Program-made: the position numbers and the translations under genes
The notes under the pieces: generated by a model
The model's database searches: none
The model's input: the letters and a program-made list of their open reading frames with translations, nothing else
Told to the model about the DNA's origin: nothing
Shown here: piece after piece, positions 33,872 to 42,711 of the stretch
How positions within the stretch are numbered: the stretch's first letter is position 1
How the letters are laid out: every line of letters starts with the position of its first letter
NCBI RefSeq assembly: GCF_014195585.1
Contig: NZ_JACICA010000001.1
Coordinates: forward strand, 434,001 to 498,000
Direction: 5' to 3'
Origin: Alloprevotella rava
GTDB lineage: Bacteria > Bacteroidota > Bacteroidia > Bacteroidales > Bacteroidaceae
Length of the DNA stretch: 64,000 nucleotides

Positions 33872-33912
33872 TAAAAAAATGTGCTAATGCACACATAGGT
33901 ACATTAGCACAT
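33872..33912 (-). terminator. Terminator of efp
   Basis: ATGTGCTAATG (33879-33889) pairs with CATTAGCACAT (33902-33912). On the minus strand the hairpin is followed by TTTTTTTAT. It lies about 50 nt after the efp stop. Confidence 0.85.
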
Positions 33913-33959
33913 TTAGTATAAAAACTTATTTCGGAGTGGATTATCTGCTCAAAAGTAGC

Positions 33960-34523
33960 TTACTTCACGCGGTTGAGATAAGAACCATCGCGAGTATCTA
34001 CCTCGATAACTTCGCCTTCATTGATAAAGAGAGGTACGCGAACTTCAACTCCGGTTTCAAGCTTGGCTGGTTTTGTTGCGTTTGTAGCGGTATCACCCTT
34101 CAAACCAGGTTCTGTGTAGACAATCTTAAGTTGTGTTTTGACCGGCATTTCAGCATACAGAATGGTCTCTGTAGAAGCATCACTAACGACGTCGAGAATA
34201 TCACCTTCTTTCATAAACTCCACACCTGTGATAAGCTCTTTCTCAATCATAACATCATCGAATGTTTCCTGATTCATGAAGTGGAAATCATCACCATCAG
34301 CGTAGGTGTATTGGAAGGGGCGACGCTCTACGCGTACATCCTCGAGAGCTTCACCGATATTGAAGCGCTTTTCCAACACGTGGCCAGAAACAACATCCTT
34401 CAAAGTCGTACGCATAATTGTGTTACCCTTACCTGGCTTCACATGAAGGAAGTCGATGCAGAAATACAGTTTACCATCCAAACGGATGCAAGTACCTTTC
34501 TTAATCTCTTGTGATTTAATCAT
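33960..34523 (-). CDS. efp: Translation elongation factor P
   Basis: 187 residues, three-domain EF-P. KPGKGNTIMRTTLKDV at about residues 29-44 is the domain I loop with the lysine that reaches the peptidyl-transferase centre (often modified in other bacteria). The C-terminal GEVIEVDTRDGSYLNRVK is the family signature. EF-P relieves ribosome stalling at polyproline. Monocistronic: own promoter box TATTTTTG at 34573-34566 and own terminator. Confidence 0.97.
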   Translation of the reverse strand: MIKSQEIKKGTCIRLDGKLYFCIDFLHVKPGKGNTIMRTTLKDVVSGHVLEKRFNIGEALEDVRVERRPFQYTYADGDDFHFMNQETFDDVMIEKELITGVEFMKEGDILDVVSDASTETILYAEMPVKTQLKIVYTEPGLKGDTATNATKPAKLETGVEVRVPLFINEGEVIEVDTRDGSYLNRVK

Positions 34524-34565
34524 CTGATATGTATTGTTTTATTCTTATATTCGTATAAGCGGCTG

Positions 34566-34573
34566 CAAAAATA
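34566..34573 (-). promoter_or_regulatory. -7 promoter box (TATTTTTG) for efp
   Basis: CAAAAATA on the plus strand reads TATTTTTG on the minus strand, followed by CAG. It lies about 43 nt before the efp start. Confidence 0.65.
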
Positions 34574-34650
34574 CTAATTACTTAACTAACAAGCAACGGA
34601 ATTCTGCCTTTTTTAGCTCTGCGCGATTGTAATATAGCAGTTAGCAACGG

Positions 34651-36666
34651 CTACCATATCTGCACTTTGTCAGCACGATACATTTTATCGTCTGGCTTTA
34701 CATGAAAAGCGTCATAGAATTCTTGGATATTGGACAACGGACCTAATACTCGCCATTTTGCGGGTGCATGTTCGTTGCTTTTCACCTGTGTTGCCAAAGC
34801 CTCGGGGCGCATCTGTAGCATCCAAGCTTGAGCATAACCAAGGAAGAAGCGTTGCAACGGAGTGAAACCGCCAATCTGCTCTCCAGCTTGATATTGTGGT
34901 GTCTTCTTAAATGCTTCTAAGGCAACAATAACACCACCGAGATCGGCGATATTCTCACCTTGCGTCAAACTACCATTTATATGCAAGCCTGGAGCCACTT
35001 CATATTCGTTGAACTGTTTAACAATTTGTGCGGTGCGAGCATCAAACTGTTTCTTATCAGCTTCGGCCCACCAGTTATGAAGGTTACCATCTTTATCATA
35101 CAGACATCCTTGATCGTCGAAACCATGCGTAACTTCATGTCCAAATGTTCCACCAACGATGGCATAGAGGATAGCATCGTCTGGCATTCCCGTAAAACCT
35201 GGTACAAAAATATTGCAACCAGGTATCACTATCTCGTTGTTCGATGGATTGTAATAAGCATTATACGTTTGCGGTTCCATGTCCCATTCAGTACGATCTA
35301 CTTTCTTGCCATAATGGGACAAGTGTCGCTGCATCTCCCAAATGTTTACGTTCATCACATTACGAACATAGGACTTACGGGAGATCTCCAACTGGCTCAT
35401 ATCCTTCCACTTGTCTGGATAGCCCAGTTTCATCACCACTGCATTGAGTTTGTCAAGTGCCTTTAATTTTGTTTCTTCGCTCATCCAGCTAAGATTGCGG
35501 ATGCGGGTAGCAAGCTCCGATTTGACAGCATTACCAATTTCTAAGAACTTTTCTTTCGTTCCCTTTGGTAAGAAATCTTGCACGTAAACTTGTCCCACGA
35601 GATCGCCCAAGGCATGATCCGTGCTCGTAACGGCTCGCCGCCAACGAGAACGAGGTTGTTCGATACCACGCAATGTCTTTGAATAAAAGTCAAACTGAGC
35701 TTGGAAAAGAGCATCATCCAAAGAAGCTGCAAGCCCATTGACATAATGGAACAAAAGATAATTATTCCAATTAGTCATCGAGATGCGAAGAAGCATTCCG
35801 TCAAGATGCGTGAAGAATTCTGGTTGTCCCACAACAACCGTATCAACATCTTTCAGCCCTAAAGTCTTTGTCAAGAGGGACAGAGCAAGATGAGGAGCCA
35901 GTTTCTCAAAGGCCGTCGCACTCATCTTATTGAAGTTGGTCAGAGGATCGCGCGTATCTTCTCGCTTGCGACTGTGCTGCGCCAATTCAGTTTCTATGCT
36001 AAGCAACGTCTCTGCTGCTTTTCGCGCTTCCTCTTCAACAAAACCTGCACGCTTGAAAACTATCGTTGCGTATTCCACAAAACGCTGACGAATGCGCCGT
36101 GTAGCCTCATCGTTCTCCACGTAATATCTACGATCGGGTAGCGACAAGCCACCCTGATTCAAATAGAAAGCATACTTATCACTTTGCTGCTGATCCTGCC
36201 AAACGCCAAAAGAAAACAGCGCACTACTACTTACACGCGTAACATAAGCTAACATACGAATCAGCGCATTAACATCCTTCACCGAACGAATCCGTCGAAT
36301 GTCACCTTGCAGTTCTGAAATACCACGCTTATTGCGCCCTATGCTATCCATATAAGAAGCATAGAAATCGCCTATCTTTTGGCGAGCGGAGCCTCTCAAT
36401 TGCTTGCGAACACTGGCGTCTTGACAGATACGACGAATTTGATCATCAATGGTATCCTGTATCACCGTAAAAATTCCGTTGTCCTTTTCTGTTGCAGGGA
36501 TAGGATTCTCACGAAACCATGCGCCGTTGGCATATTCAAAGAAATCGTCTTGTGGGCGAACAGATGTGTTGATATGCGAAACTATTGGATCTATACTCTG
36601 TGCTGTTGCAGTGGCGGCTACGCAAGCTATAGCAGCAAAGAGCGTTTTTATTCTTATCATTTTCAT
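34651..36666 (-). CDS. M13 family zinc metallopeptidase (PepO/neprilysin-like)
   Basis: 671 residues with a signal peptide (MKMIRIKTLFAAIACVAATATAQS). Zinc motif GHEVTHGFDD at about residues 505-514, third zinc ligand in ENIADLGG about 60 residues later, and substrate-binding NAYYNPSNNEIVIP upstream. The last residues (KMYRADKVQIW) match the family's C-terminus. It is a periplasmic or surface oligopeptidase. Start at ATG 36666 is chosen because upstream in-frame ATG 36684 would lie inside murF; 7 nt separate it from the murF stop, so the two genes are probably co-transcribed. Confidence 0.93.
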   Translation of the reverse strand: MKMIRIKTLFAAIACVAATATAQSIDPIVSHINTSVRPQDDFFEYANGAWFRENPIPATEKDNGIFTVIQDTIDDQIRRICQDASVRKQLRGSARQKIGDFYASYMDSIGRNKRGISELQGDIRRIRSVKDVNALIRMLAYVTRVSSSALFSFGVWQDQQQSDKYAFYLNQGGLSLPDRRYYVENDEATRRIRQRFVEYATIVFKRAGFVEEEARKAAETLLSIETELAQHSRKREDTRDPLTNFNKMSATAFEKLAPHLALSLLTKTLGLKDVDTVVVGQPEFFTHLDGMLLRISMTNWNNYLLFHYVNGLAASLDDALFQAQFDFYSKTLRGIEQPRSRWRRAVTSTDHALGDLVGQVYVQDFLPKGTKEKFLEIGNAVKSELATRIRNLSWMSEETKLKALDKLNAVVMKLGYPDKWKDMSQLEISRKSYVRNVMNVNIWEMQRHLSHYGKKVDRTEWDMEPQTYNAYYNPSNNEIVIPGCNIFVPGFTGMPDDAILYAIVGGTFGHEVTHGFDDQGCLYDKDGNLHNWWAEADKKQFDARTAQIVKQFNEYEVAPGLHINGSLTQGENIADLGGVIVALEAFKKTPQYQAGEQIGGFTPLQRFFLGYAQAWMLQMRPEALATQVKSNEHAPAKWRVLGPLSNIQEFYDAFHVKPDDKMYRADKVQIW

Positions 36667-36673
36667 TGAGCAA

Positions 36674-37978
36674 TTATAGCACATCTGGCAATTGGAACAA
36701 TTTCTGAGAATTGCTGCCTTTAATGAGTATCATGTGATTTTCTACGGGGGCTGCTGCCAGTGCTTCTTTTACAGCTTCCACATTTTCAAAATAGCGATAT
36801 TGATGGGCAAAGGGTTTAAACTCTTCGCCAACAAGCCAAACAGATTCGAGATTCAGCTGATTGAGCAAATCAATAATCTTTTGGTGTTCTTCAACACTTG
36901 CTGCTCCCAACTCGCGCATACCGCCCAAGATGGCCATTTTGTGTGGAGACTCTATTAGGCGGAAGTTTTCCAAAGCTGCCTTCATACTGGTGGGGTTGGC
37001 ATTATAAGCATCAACCACAAGCGTATTCTTAGCTGTGCGCTTCAACTCGCTTCGGTTATTTGTCGGTTCATAAGCTGCAATAGCATGTGTCACTTGTTCT
37101 GGCGTCACGCCAAAATGAACGCCAACGGCAGCAGCTGCCAAAGCATTGTCTATATTATATGCGCCAATGAGCTGCGTCTGCACTTCTTGCCAGACACCAT
37201 CTTTCACACGCCAACGAAAATGCAGGAAGGGGTTGCAATTCAGCACCTCACCTTCCACATCATAGCCTTGTCCTGGACGCCCGTAAGTGTATGCTTTCAA
37301 ACCTTTTGCTATATTGAGCAAATATTCGTTGTCACCATTGAGAAAAATATAGCCACCTGCTTTCGAGCGGAGATAATCGTAAAGCTCTCCCTTCGTATGG
37401 ATAACGCCCTCGAAACTTCCAAAGCCTTCTAAGTGAGCCTTACCAACATTCGTTATTAAGCCACAATCAGGATCTACGATATTTGCCAGCGCTTTGATTT
37501 CTCCAGGATGATTTGCTCCCGTTTCAATCACAGCTATTTCGTCCTTTTCTGTCAGACGCAGGAGCGTTTTGGGAACTCCTATGTGGTTGTTCAAATTGCC
37601 GAGAGTATAGAGTACGCGATATTTCTCAGCAAGGACAGCACTGGTGAGTTCCTTCGTAGTAGTCTTACCGTTTGTTCCCGTCACCTCCAAAATTGGTGTC
37701 CCCAACTGGTGGCGGTGGTAAGAGGCCAGTTCCTGCATTGCTGTCAAAACATCGTCAACGAGAATCATGCGGTCATCATTGCTCACCATTTTCTTATCGT
37801 CAACCACAGCAAAGGCGCAGCCTTTTTCGAGGGCCATAGTTGCAAATTTATTACCATCGAAAGTTTCTCCTTTCAACGCAAAGAAGATTGCCCCTTTCGG
37901 ACACTCGCGCGTATCCGTCGTAATGACAGGATGCTCGCAGAACAGTTTGTACAAGTCTGCTGTATTCATTTCTTTCAT
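36674..37978 (-). CDS. murF: UDP-N-acetylmuramoyl-tripeptide--D-alanyl-D-alanine ligase
   Basis: 434 residues, Mur ligase. ATP-binding P-loop EVTGTNGKTTTKELTSAVL at about residues 100-118, ANHPGEIKALANIVDPD and the DAYNANPTSMKAALENF signature of MurF are all present. It adds D-Ala-D-Ala to the UDP-MurNAc-tripeptide in the cytoplasm. Ddl, which makes its substrate, is encoded at 51203-52189. Near-consensus promoter box TAACTTCG at 37999-37992. Confidence 0.95.
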   Translation of the reverse strand: MKEMNTADLYKLFCEHPVITTDTRECPKGAIFFALKGETFDGNKFATMALEKGCAFAVVDDKKMVSNDDRMILVDDVLTAMQELASYHRHQLGTPILEVTGTNGKTTTKELTSAVLAEKYRVLYTLGNLNNHIGVPKTLLRLTEKDEIAVIETGANHPGEIKALANIVDPDCGLITNVGKAHLEGFGSFEGVIHTKGELYDYLRSKAGGYIFLNGDNEYLLNIAKGLKAYTYGRPGQGYDVEGEVLNCNPFLHFRWRVKDGVWQEVQTQLIGAYNIDNALAAAAVGVHFGVTPEQVTHAIAAYEPTNNRSELKRTAKNTLVVDAYNANPTSMKAALENFRLIESPHKMAILGGMRELGAASVEEHQKIIDLLNQLNLESVWLVGEEFKPFAHQYRYFENVEAVKEALAAAPVENHMILIKGSNSQKLFQLPDVL

Positions 37979-38105
37979 TCTAAATATCGTGCGAAGTTAC
38001 AAGTTTTTTTTCGCAGCCTACTTCTTTTCCGACAGATACCTTACCTTTATGGAGCTTTAGCAGTAAAAAAAGAGATAGATACAAGCATGGTCAGCGGAAT
38101 TTAAC

Positions 38106-38113
38106 TACTTTTG
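38106..38113 (+). promoter_or_regulatory. -7 promoter box (TACTTTTG) for folP-cdaA
   Basis: TACTTTTGC matches TAnnTTTG and lies 24 nt before the folP ATG. The divergent murF promoter is about 110 nt to the left. Confidence 0.65.
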
Positions 38114-38137
38114 CGAGTAAATAAAGTAAAGGAAATC

Positions 38138-38974
38138 ATGCAGACCTATACAATAAATTGCAGCGGAAAGCTTATAGACTTCAGTCAGCCTAAAGTGATG
38201 GGCATTTTAAATGTAACGCCAGATTCTTTCTTTGTAGAGAGCAGAAAACAATCCGACGAGGAAATCCACCGACGTGTACAGCAGATGGTGGACGAAGGCG
38301 CACAAATGATCGACATTGGAGCATATAGTTCGCGCCCTGGGGCTGATGATGTTTCCCCAGAGGAAGAAATGCGCCGCCTCTCGCATGGTCTGCAAATAGT
38401 CAACAAACTTGCGCCACAACTCCCGGTTAGTGTCGACACTTTCCGAGCTGATGTGGCCCGAATGGCTGTAGAGGAATATGGCGCCGATATTATCAACGAT
38501 ATTTCGGGAGGCGAAATGGATGCGCAAATGTTTCGTACCATAGCGCAACTCAATGTTCCTTACATTCTCATGCACATGCAAGGAACCCCCCAAACAATGC
38601 AGGACAACCCGCAATATTCAGATTTCTTACGCGAAGTGTTTCTCTATATGGCACAACGCATCAATAGGTTGCGCGATATGGGCGTAAAGGACATTATTCT
38701 TGATCCTGGCTTTGGCTTTGGTAAGACGCTCGATGAAAACTATGAGTTGTTGAACCACTTGCAGGACTTCCACGAATTTGAATTACCCTTGCTCGTTGGC
38801 GTTTCTAGGAAGTCCATGATCTACAAGCTGCTCAACACCACACCGCAAGAAGCCCTTAACGGAACAAGTGTACTCCACACCATCGCTCTCCTAAAGGGGG
38901 CAAATATTTTGCGCGTCCACGACGTTCAGCAAGCTGTTGAAGCCGTACAGTTATATACTAAAACCGTTCAGTAA
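38138..38974 (+). CDS. folP: Dihydropteroate synthase
   Basis: 278 residues, TIM barrel. Motifs: KVMGILNVTPDSFF (pterin diphosphate loop), DIGAYSSRPGA, ILDPGFGFGKT and LVGVSRKSMIYKLL. It condenses dihydropterin diphosphate with p-aminobenzoate in folate synthesis and is the sulfonamide target. Start ATG 38138 (MQTYTINCSG) is preferred over an upstream in-frame codon at 38111 because that codon overlaps the -7 promoter box. cdaA follows 6 nt later. Confidence 0.95.
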   Translation: MQTYTINCSGKLIDFSQPKVMGILNVTPDSFFVESRKQSDEEIHRRVQQMVDEGAQMIDIGAYSSRPGADDVSPEEEMRRLSHGLQIVNKLAPQLPVSVDTFRADVARMAVEEYGADIINDISGGEMDAQMFRTIAQLNVPYILMHMQGTPQTMQDNPQYSDFLREVFLYMAQRINRLRDMGVKDIILDPGFGFGKTLDENYELLNHLQDFHEFELPLLVGVSRKSMIYKLLNTTPQEALNGTSVLHTIALLKGANILRVHDVQQAVEAVQLYTKTVQ

Positions 38975-38980
38975 GTTCTC

Positions 38981-39748
38981 ATGCTCTCACTCGGAATTAA
39001 AGACATCATCGACATTTTCCTTGTCGCTTTGTTGCTCTACTACATTTGGAAACTCATGAAGCAGTCCAGCGCTGCCAACATCTTTAGCGGCGTCATCATC
39101 TTCACTGTAGTATGGATTCTTGTGTCACGCGTGTTTGAGATGCGACTGATTGGAGGCATCATGGACAACTTGATGAACATCGGTTTGCTGGCTGTCATCA
39201 TTCTTTTCCAAGACGAGATTCGACATTTCCTTTCTACCATTGGCAACCAAAAGAATGCAAAGTATCTTGCACGCATTTTCCACTTAAATAAAGAGGTCAA
39301 ATCCCACCGCACTGACATTATGCCAATCGTTATGGCTTGTCTGAGCATGTCGAAACAAAAGGTGGGCGCACTCATCATAGTGGAACGGGGGGTCAACCTT
39401 GCAGAATACATCAACACTGGGGAAATCATCAATGGCAAAATCAGCCAACGACTCATCGAAAACATCTTTTTCAAAAACTCTCCACTCCATGATGGTGCTA
39501 TGATTATTAGCAATAGCCACATCACTGCTGCGGGCTGTATCCTCCCCGTGTCTCACGACACCGACATCCCTAAGGCCCTCGGCCTGAGGCATCGCTCAGC
39601 CTTAGGCATTTCGCAAAAAAGCGATTGTCTGGCTATCTGCGTTTCAGAAGAAACGGGCGGCATCTCAATAGCCGAAAATGGCCATTTCCATCTCCGCTTA
39701 AATGCTGAAGAGCTTGAACGAATGCTCACAGAGGAATGGCAGGACTGA
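38981..39748 (+). CDS. cdaA: Diadenylate cyclase CdaA
   Basis: 255 residues. Three N-terminal transmembrane helices (about residues 1-75) and a cytoplasmic DAC domain with the catalytic motifs SPLHDGAMII (about 164-173) and GLRHRSALGIS (about 203-213). It makes the second messenger c-di-AMP from two ATP. The pairing folP-cdaA is familiar in Bacteroidetes. Normal length; no terminator is obvious directly after it. Confidence 0.95.
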   Translation: MLSLGIKDIIDIFLVALLLYYIWKLMKQSSAANIFSGVIIFTVVWILVSRVFEMRLIGGIMDNLMNIGLLAVIILFQDEIRHFLSTIGNQKNAKYLARIFHLNKEVKSHRTDIMPIVMACLSMSKQKVGALIIVERGVNLAEYINTGEIINGKISQRLIENIFFKNSPLHDGAMIISNSHITAAGCILPVSHDTDIPKALGLRHRSALGISQKSDCLAICVSEETGGISIAENGHFHLRLNAEELERMLTEEWQD

Positions 39749-39933
39749 TTCCTATAAGAACTTCAGATTTTTCCCAACTCTTTTTGTTTATTTCCTAAAA
39801 CCTTTCTTTCATCATTTCCCTGCAAAGACTTTCTTAGCAGCGCATAATTCTCGATTCGTTGGCCAGAACAAACGGAATACAGAAACAAGCCCTTTTTCTC
39901 TCTCTTTGAAAAACCCCAAAATGTCTATTACTA

Positions 39934-39982
39934 ACATGTAATCGGTACTATTGTTTTTGCATGAGGTACCGATGATACATGT
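39934..39982. repeat. Inverted repeat at the left edge of the retron island
   Basis: ACATGT (39934-39939) plus ATCGGTAC (39941-39948) pairs with GTACCGAT (39966-39973) plus ACATGT (39977-39982). On the minus strand it could end transcription of the retron operon, whose last stop is at 40001, but a clear T-run is lacking. Otherwise the 250 nt between cdaA and the island hold only meaningless short frames. Confidence 0.5.
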
Positions 39983-40000
39983 TTTCTATGTGAATTATTC

Positions 40001-40918
40001 TCACTTTATATCTACTATATCTATAATCGAAGAGTTCTTATAGATGATTTCTATTTGAGAATTTGCCGTTTTGTTACAGACATTCTTCAGTTGTTGTAGT
40101 GAAACCTGTAGGCTTTTTCCTTCTACTTTTATAAAAGCTATACTGGGCAAAACATTTACTATTACTCCTCGTTTTTTTATGATTTTACCTACATTTTCTA
40201 TTTCTTGTTTTATCGTTCCTACCAATTTGATTAAAACAATTCTAATACTATTAAATGTATTGTATTTGAAAAACCTATATAAGGCATTGTTTTCATCGTG
40301 TTCTTCCACGATTACCATACAGCGATGAGCTCCTTCGTTTCGTACTTGCCTTAATTGTGAATATGTAGCTTTTATATTTTTGTCATCAGGAAAAAGAGTG
40401 TTACATATCGCATTGAGTTTATGAGTAATTTCAATATCACTTACGCTTTTATATTCTTTGTTAGCATTACACTTGAAAGAATATATTCCATCAACATTTG
40501 TCGCATTCTCTATAAAACTCAACAAATTGTTAATATCTGGAAACATTACATAAAAATAGAAATTTACGACATTTTCTATTTGATAGAACGCATTTGCGCA
40601 AAAGGAATAAAAACGTTCTAGTTCTTTTTCCTTCAGGTTCAAAGCGGCATTTTCCATGCGAAGATTATCAATGAGAAGTTGGTCTCTTAATCTTTGATTT
40701 CCTTTTGCCAATATAAAATCATACGAAATGCTGTTATTGGCTCTTATTTCTAGCGTCTCACGAATAGCATGAACATCATCGCAAATTGACATTTGGGATG
40801 AAATAACATTTGCGGAGGAGGTTCTTTCTAACCTCTTCCGCAATTCTGCGTCAAACTCTGGATTTTGTTTGCTCAGTTGTACTATTTTATCTATTGTTGA
40901 TTTCAGTTTCTCGTCCAT
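40001..40918 (-). CDS. Retron-associated HEPN-motif protein with cold-shock-like C-terminus (putative effector)
   Basis: 305 residues. It is mostly helical, with a coiled-coil-like middle (about residues 75-100, MENAALNLKEKELERFYSF) and LRQVRNEGAHRCM at about 189-201. RNEGAH fits the R-X4-H catalytic motif of HEPN ribonucleases. The last about 60 residues (KKRGVIVNVLPSIAFIKVEGKS and on) have the spacing of a small OB/cold-shock-type beta domain. ATG 40918 lies 5 nt after the RT stop, so the two are one operon; a GTG at 40924 overlaps the RT stop. By position it should be the toxic effector held in check by the retron RT-msDNA complex. That role is inferred; the HEPN call rests on one motif. 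Confidence 0.7.
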   Translation of the reverse strand: MDEKLKSTIDKIVQLSKQNPEFDAELRKRLERTSSANVISSQMSICDDVHAIRETLEIRANNSISYDFILAKGNQRLRDQLLIDNLRMENAALNLKEKELERFYSFCANAFYQIENVVNFYFYVMFPDINNLLSFIENATNVDGIYSFKCNANKEYKSVSDIEITHKLNAICNTLFPDDKNIKATYSQLRQVRNEGAHRCMVIVEEHDENNALYRFFKYNTFNSIRIVLIKLVGTIKQEIENVGKIIKKRGVIVNVLPSIAFIKVEGKSLQVSLQQLKNVCNKTANSQIEIIYKNSSIIDIVDIK

Positions 40919-40923
40919 AAGCA

Positions 40924-42423
40924 CTAATTTAATAGTTTGTCCAAATCATCATTCAATTCATCTATGTCAACAGGTTGAGCTGGTGATACAGTTACCTTGT
41001 CTGAACGATGAACGAGCCAGAAGAGTTTTCCTTTTGCATCTCGACAATTGGATATTGACAACAACTCCTTTCGGTCTTCGTCTTCTTTTTTCAATGACTT
41101 GTTCACTGATGCCTTTTGCATTCTCCCACCTAATTTAAAGGATACATAGCGATGAGGAATGAAATTCTCAGAGATACTCTTTTGTGTATCTTCTGTTGCC
41201 TCTTGGGACGTATGTTCGGTGTAGAACTCTTTGGGCTTAGTTGTCACTATAGTGATTGTCGTGTTATTCTTCTTCTCAAACTCCAATACTGGCAATGTCT
41301 CAACGTATGTGATTCCTTGTAGAGTCGTCTTTGTATCGTCATGAAGTGAGTTGCACAATGCGTCAAATTGGCTTCTCAGTCTCTTGTAAACGCTGTCGTC
41401 TTCACCCTTCACCATTTTAAGATACATAAGTTTACCGTCCAACACGTTCACCATGTCAGGATTACCCTTCTTCACATGTCCTTTGGCTTCTTTGTATTTG
41501 GGGAAGAATTTATTGAATGCGGTGTCATAGCCGTATTTATGCCATATGTAGAGAATGTTGCGTATGTCGCGAACATATTTTTGGGACACATTGAGTTTGT
41601 CACTAACGATGATGCCTGTAACTTCCTGTCGTGAGCCAAACTTCTGTAGCCTTGTCTTGGCTTCATTCATTGTGAAGCCTTGGCTTTCGATTATTCGTTT
41701 TAGTTCTTTTCTGAACTCCCCTGAAGTTTGATAAACATTGTGCATTGAGCTAAATGTGATGTCATCAGCATATCTGGAATACACAACGCTAAAGCGTTTT
41801 GCCAATCCTGCCAGCCTGCGATCCAAATTGTCACAAATCATATTTGTTATGATAGGTGATGTTGGTGCGCCTTGAGGTAAGACAAACTTGATGTTGCCAT
41901 CTTCGGTTTTCTCTTTCATAGAGCACAGACCTGCAAGGATATTGGCTATCGATTGTTTGAAAAGCAAAGGCTTCAATTGTAACCTTTTCCATACTCTCGC
42001 TTGATGGATACTTGGAAAGAAATCTTTCAGGTCGGTGTTGAAAACATAGTTGTGTCCTTTATGCTTGTTTGCATTAGTCACAACGGAACGACCTTCGGTA
42101 AATCCCATGGCATAATCAGAAGGGGTGTATACAGCCTTGAATACTTCATTTACATATCGCAATAGCAACATAAAACTTTGATTTCTCGGTGCCGTTATCA
42201 GCCTAAAGCCTCCTGATTTCTTTTTAATCTTGAATTGCTTATATCGATGAAACGAATTGTTGGGGTTGCAATAATAATTCAGGTGTTTCATCGTGAATGG
42301 ATAGAATTTATCAGACATACCATATTCAGTCATCTCATCCTGCTTTATCTGGTTGAGAAGACGAAGGAGATCCTCTTTTGTCTCCAATTGTTGTGTGGCT
42401 TTTGATATACTATTCTTATCCAT
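40924..42423 (-). CDS. Retron-type reverse transcriptase
   Basis: 499 residues. RT motifs in order: IKKKSGGFRLITAPR, TNANKH (about residues 114-119, the retron-specific NAxxH), FNTDLKDFFPSIH (first catalytic Asp), LPQGAPTSPIITNMICDNLD (about 180-199), SRYADDITFS (about 215-224, active-site YADD) and QEVTGIIVSDKL with the retron VTG triplet (about 267-269). There is no maturase or endonuclease domain, so it is not a group II intron. Typical retron RTs are about 300-350 residues; this one carries about 165 extra residues at the C-terminus (from about 330) with no domain that I recognise. It copies part of the adjacent ncRNA into msDNA. Confidence 0.92.
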   Translation of the reverse strand: MDKNSISKATQQLETKEDLLRLLNQIKQDEMTEYGMSDKFYPFTMKHLNYYCNPNNSFHRYKQFKIKKKSGGFRLITAPRNQSFMLLLRYVNEVFKAVYTPSDYAMGFTEGRSVVTNANKHKGHNYVFNTDLKDFFPSIHQARVWKRLQLKPLLFKQSIANILAGLCSMKEKTEDGNIKFVLPQGAPTSPIITNMICDNLDRRLAGLAKRFSVVYSRYADDITFSSMHNVYQTSGEFRKELKRIIESQGFTMNEAKTRLQKFGSRQEVTGIIVSDKLNVSQKYVRDIRNILYIWHKYGYDTAFNKFFPKYKEAKGHVKKGNPDMVNVLDGKLMYLKMVKGEDDSVYKRLRSQFDALCNSLHDDTKTTLQGITYVETLPVLEFEKKNNTTITIVTTKPKEFYTEHTSQEATEDTQKSISENFIPHRYVSFKLGGRMQKASVNKSLKKEDEDRKELLSISNCRDAKGKLFWLVHRSDKVTVSPAQPVDIDELNDDLDKLLN

Positions 42424-42434
42424 ACTTGTTTATA

Positions 42435-42626
42435 TTTAAGAAGGTGACATCGGAAACGACAGACATTCATTTCTTTATATAAGAAAATAAGACTATTAAA
42501 TATAAAAACAACATAACACAATAGAAAGCACATACAACGTATGTGCAAGTCTACGTTAACGTGATAACATTGTTATCTCTATATCCCGAAAGATAATGAG
42601 ACATCATGCGAATATACCTTCTTAAA
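42435..42626 (-). ncRNA. Candidate retron msr-msd RNA
   Basis: A 192-nt non-coding segment directly upstream of the RT is bounded by a perfect 11-bp inverted repeat: TTTAAGAAGGT at the 5' end (42626-42616, a1) and ACCTTCTTAAA at the 3' end (42445-42435, a2), 11 nt before the RT ATG. This is the arrangement of the a1/a2 stem in retrons. Inside are hairpins expected of msr/msd: GATAAC/GTTATC (42563-42577), an 8-bp stem GCACATAC-AAC-GTATGTGC (42528-42546), the palindrome ACGTTAACGT (42553-42562) and a 3' AT-rich hairpin (about 42468-42487). The branching G and the msd limits cannot be fixed by eye. Transcription probably starts near 42705. Confidence 0.82.
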
Positions 42627-42627
42627 A

Positions 42628-42642
42628 GAAAGCATGGCTTTC
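42628..42642 (-). other. Small hairpin just 5' of the retron a1 repeat
   Basis: GAAAGC-ATG-GCTTTC, a perfect 6-bp stem, adjoins the a1 repeat. On the minus strand it is followed by TTTTAAG, so it could act as a weak leader terminator or protect the RNA's 5' end. Confidence 0.4.
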
Positions 42643-42711
42643 ACCCGCAAGACGAATTCAAATTTATGTCTGCCGCCCCGAATGTCAAAGACCTCTTTTT
42701 ATTTTCTGATG

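Noticed and set aside
39702-39941. 79-codon plus-strand frame after cdaA
   Set aside because: It begins inside cdaA in another frame and has no coherent domain or signal peptide.
40924-42423. RT as part of a group II intron or a diversity-generating retroelement
   Set aside because: No maturase or endonuclease domain and no intron-like RNA domains are seen, and no template/variable repeat pair is near. NAxxH and VTG motifs plus the a1/a2 repeat fit a retron instead.
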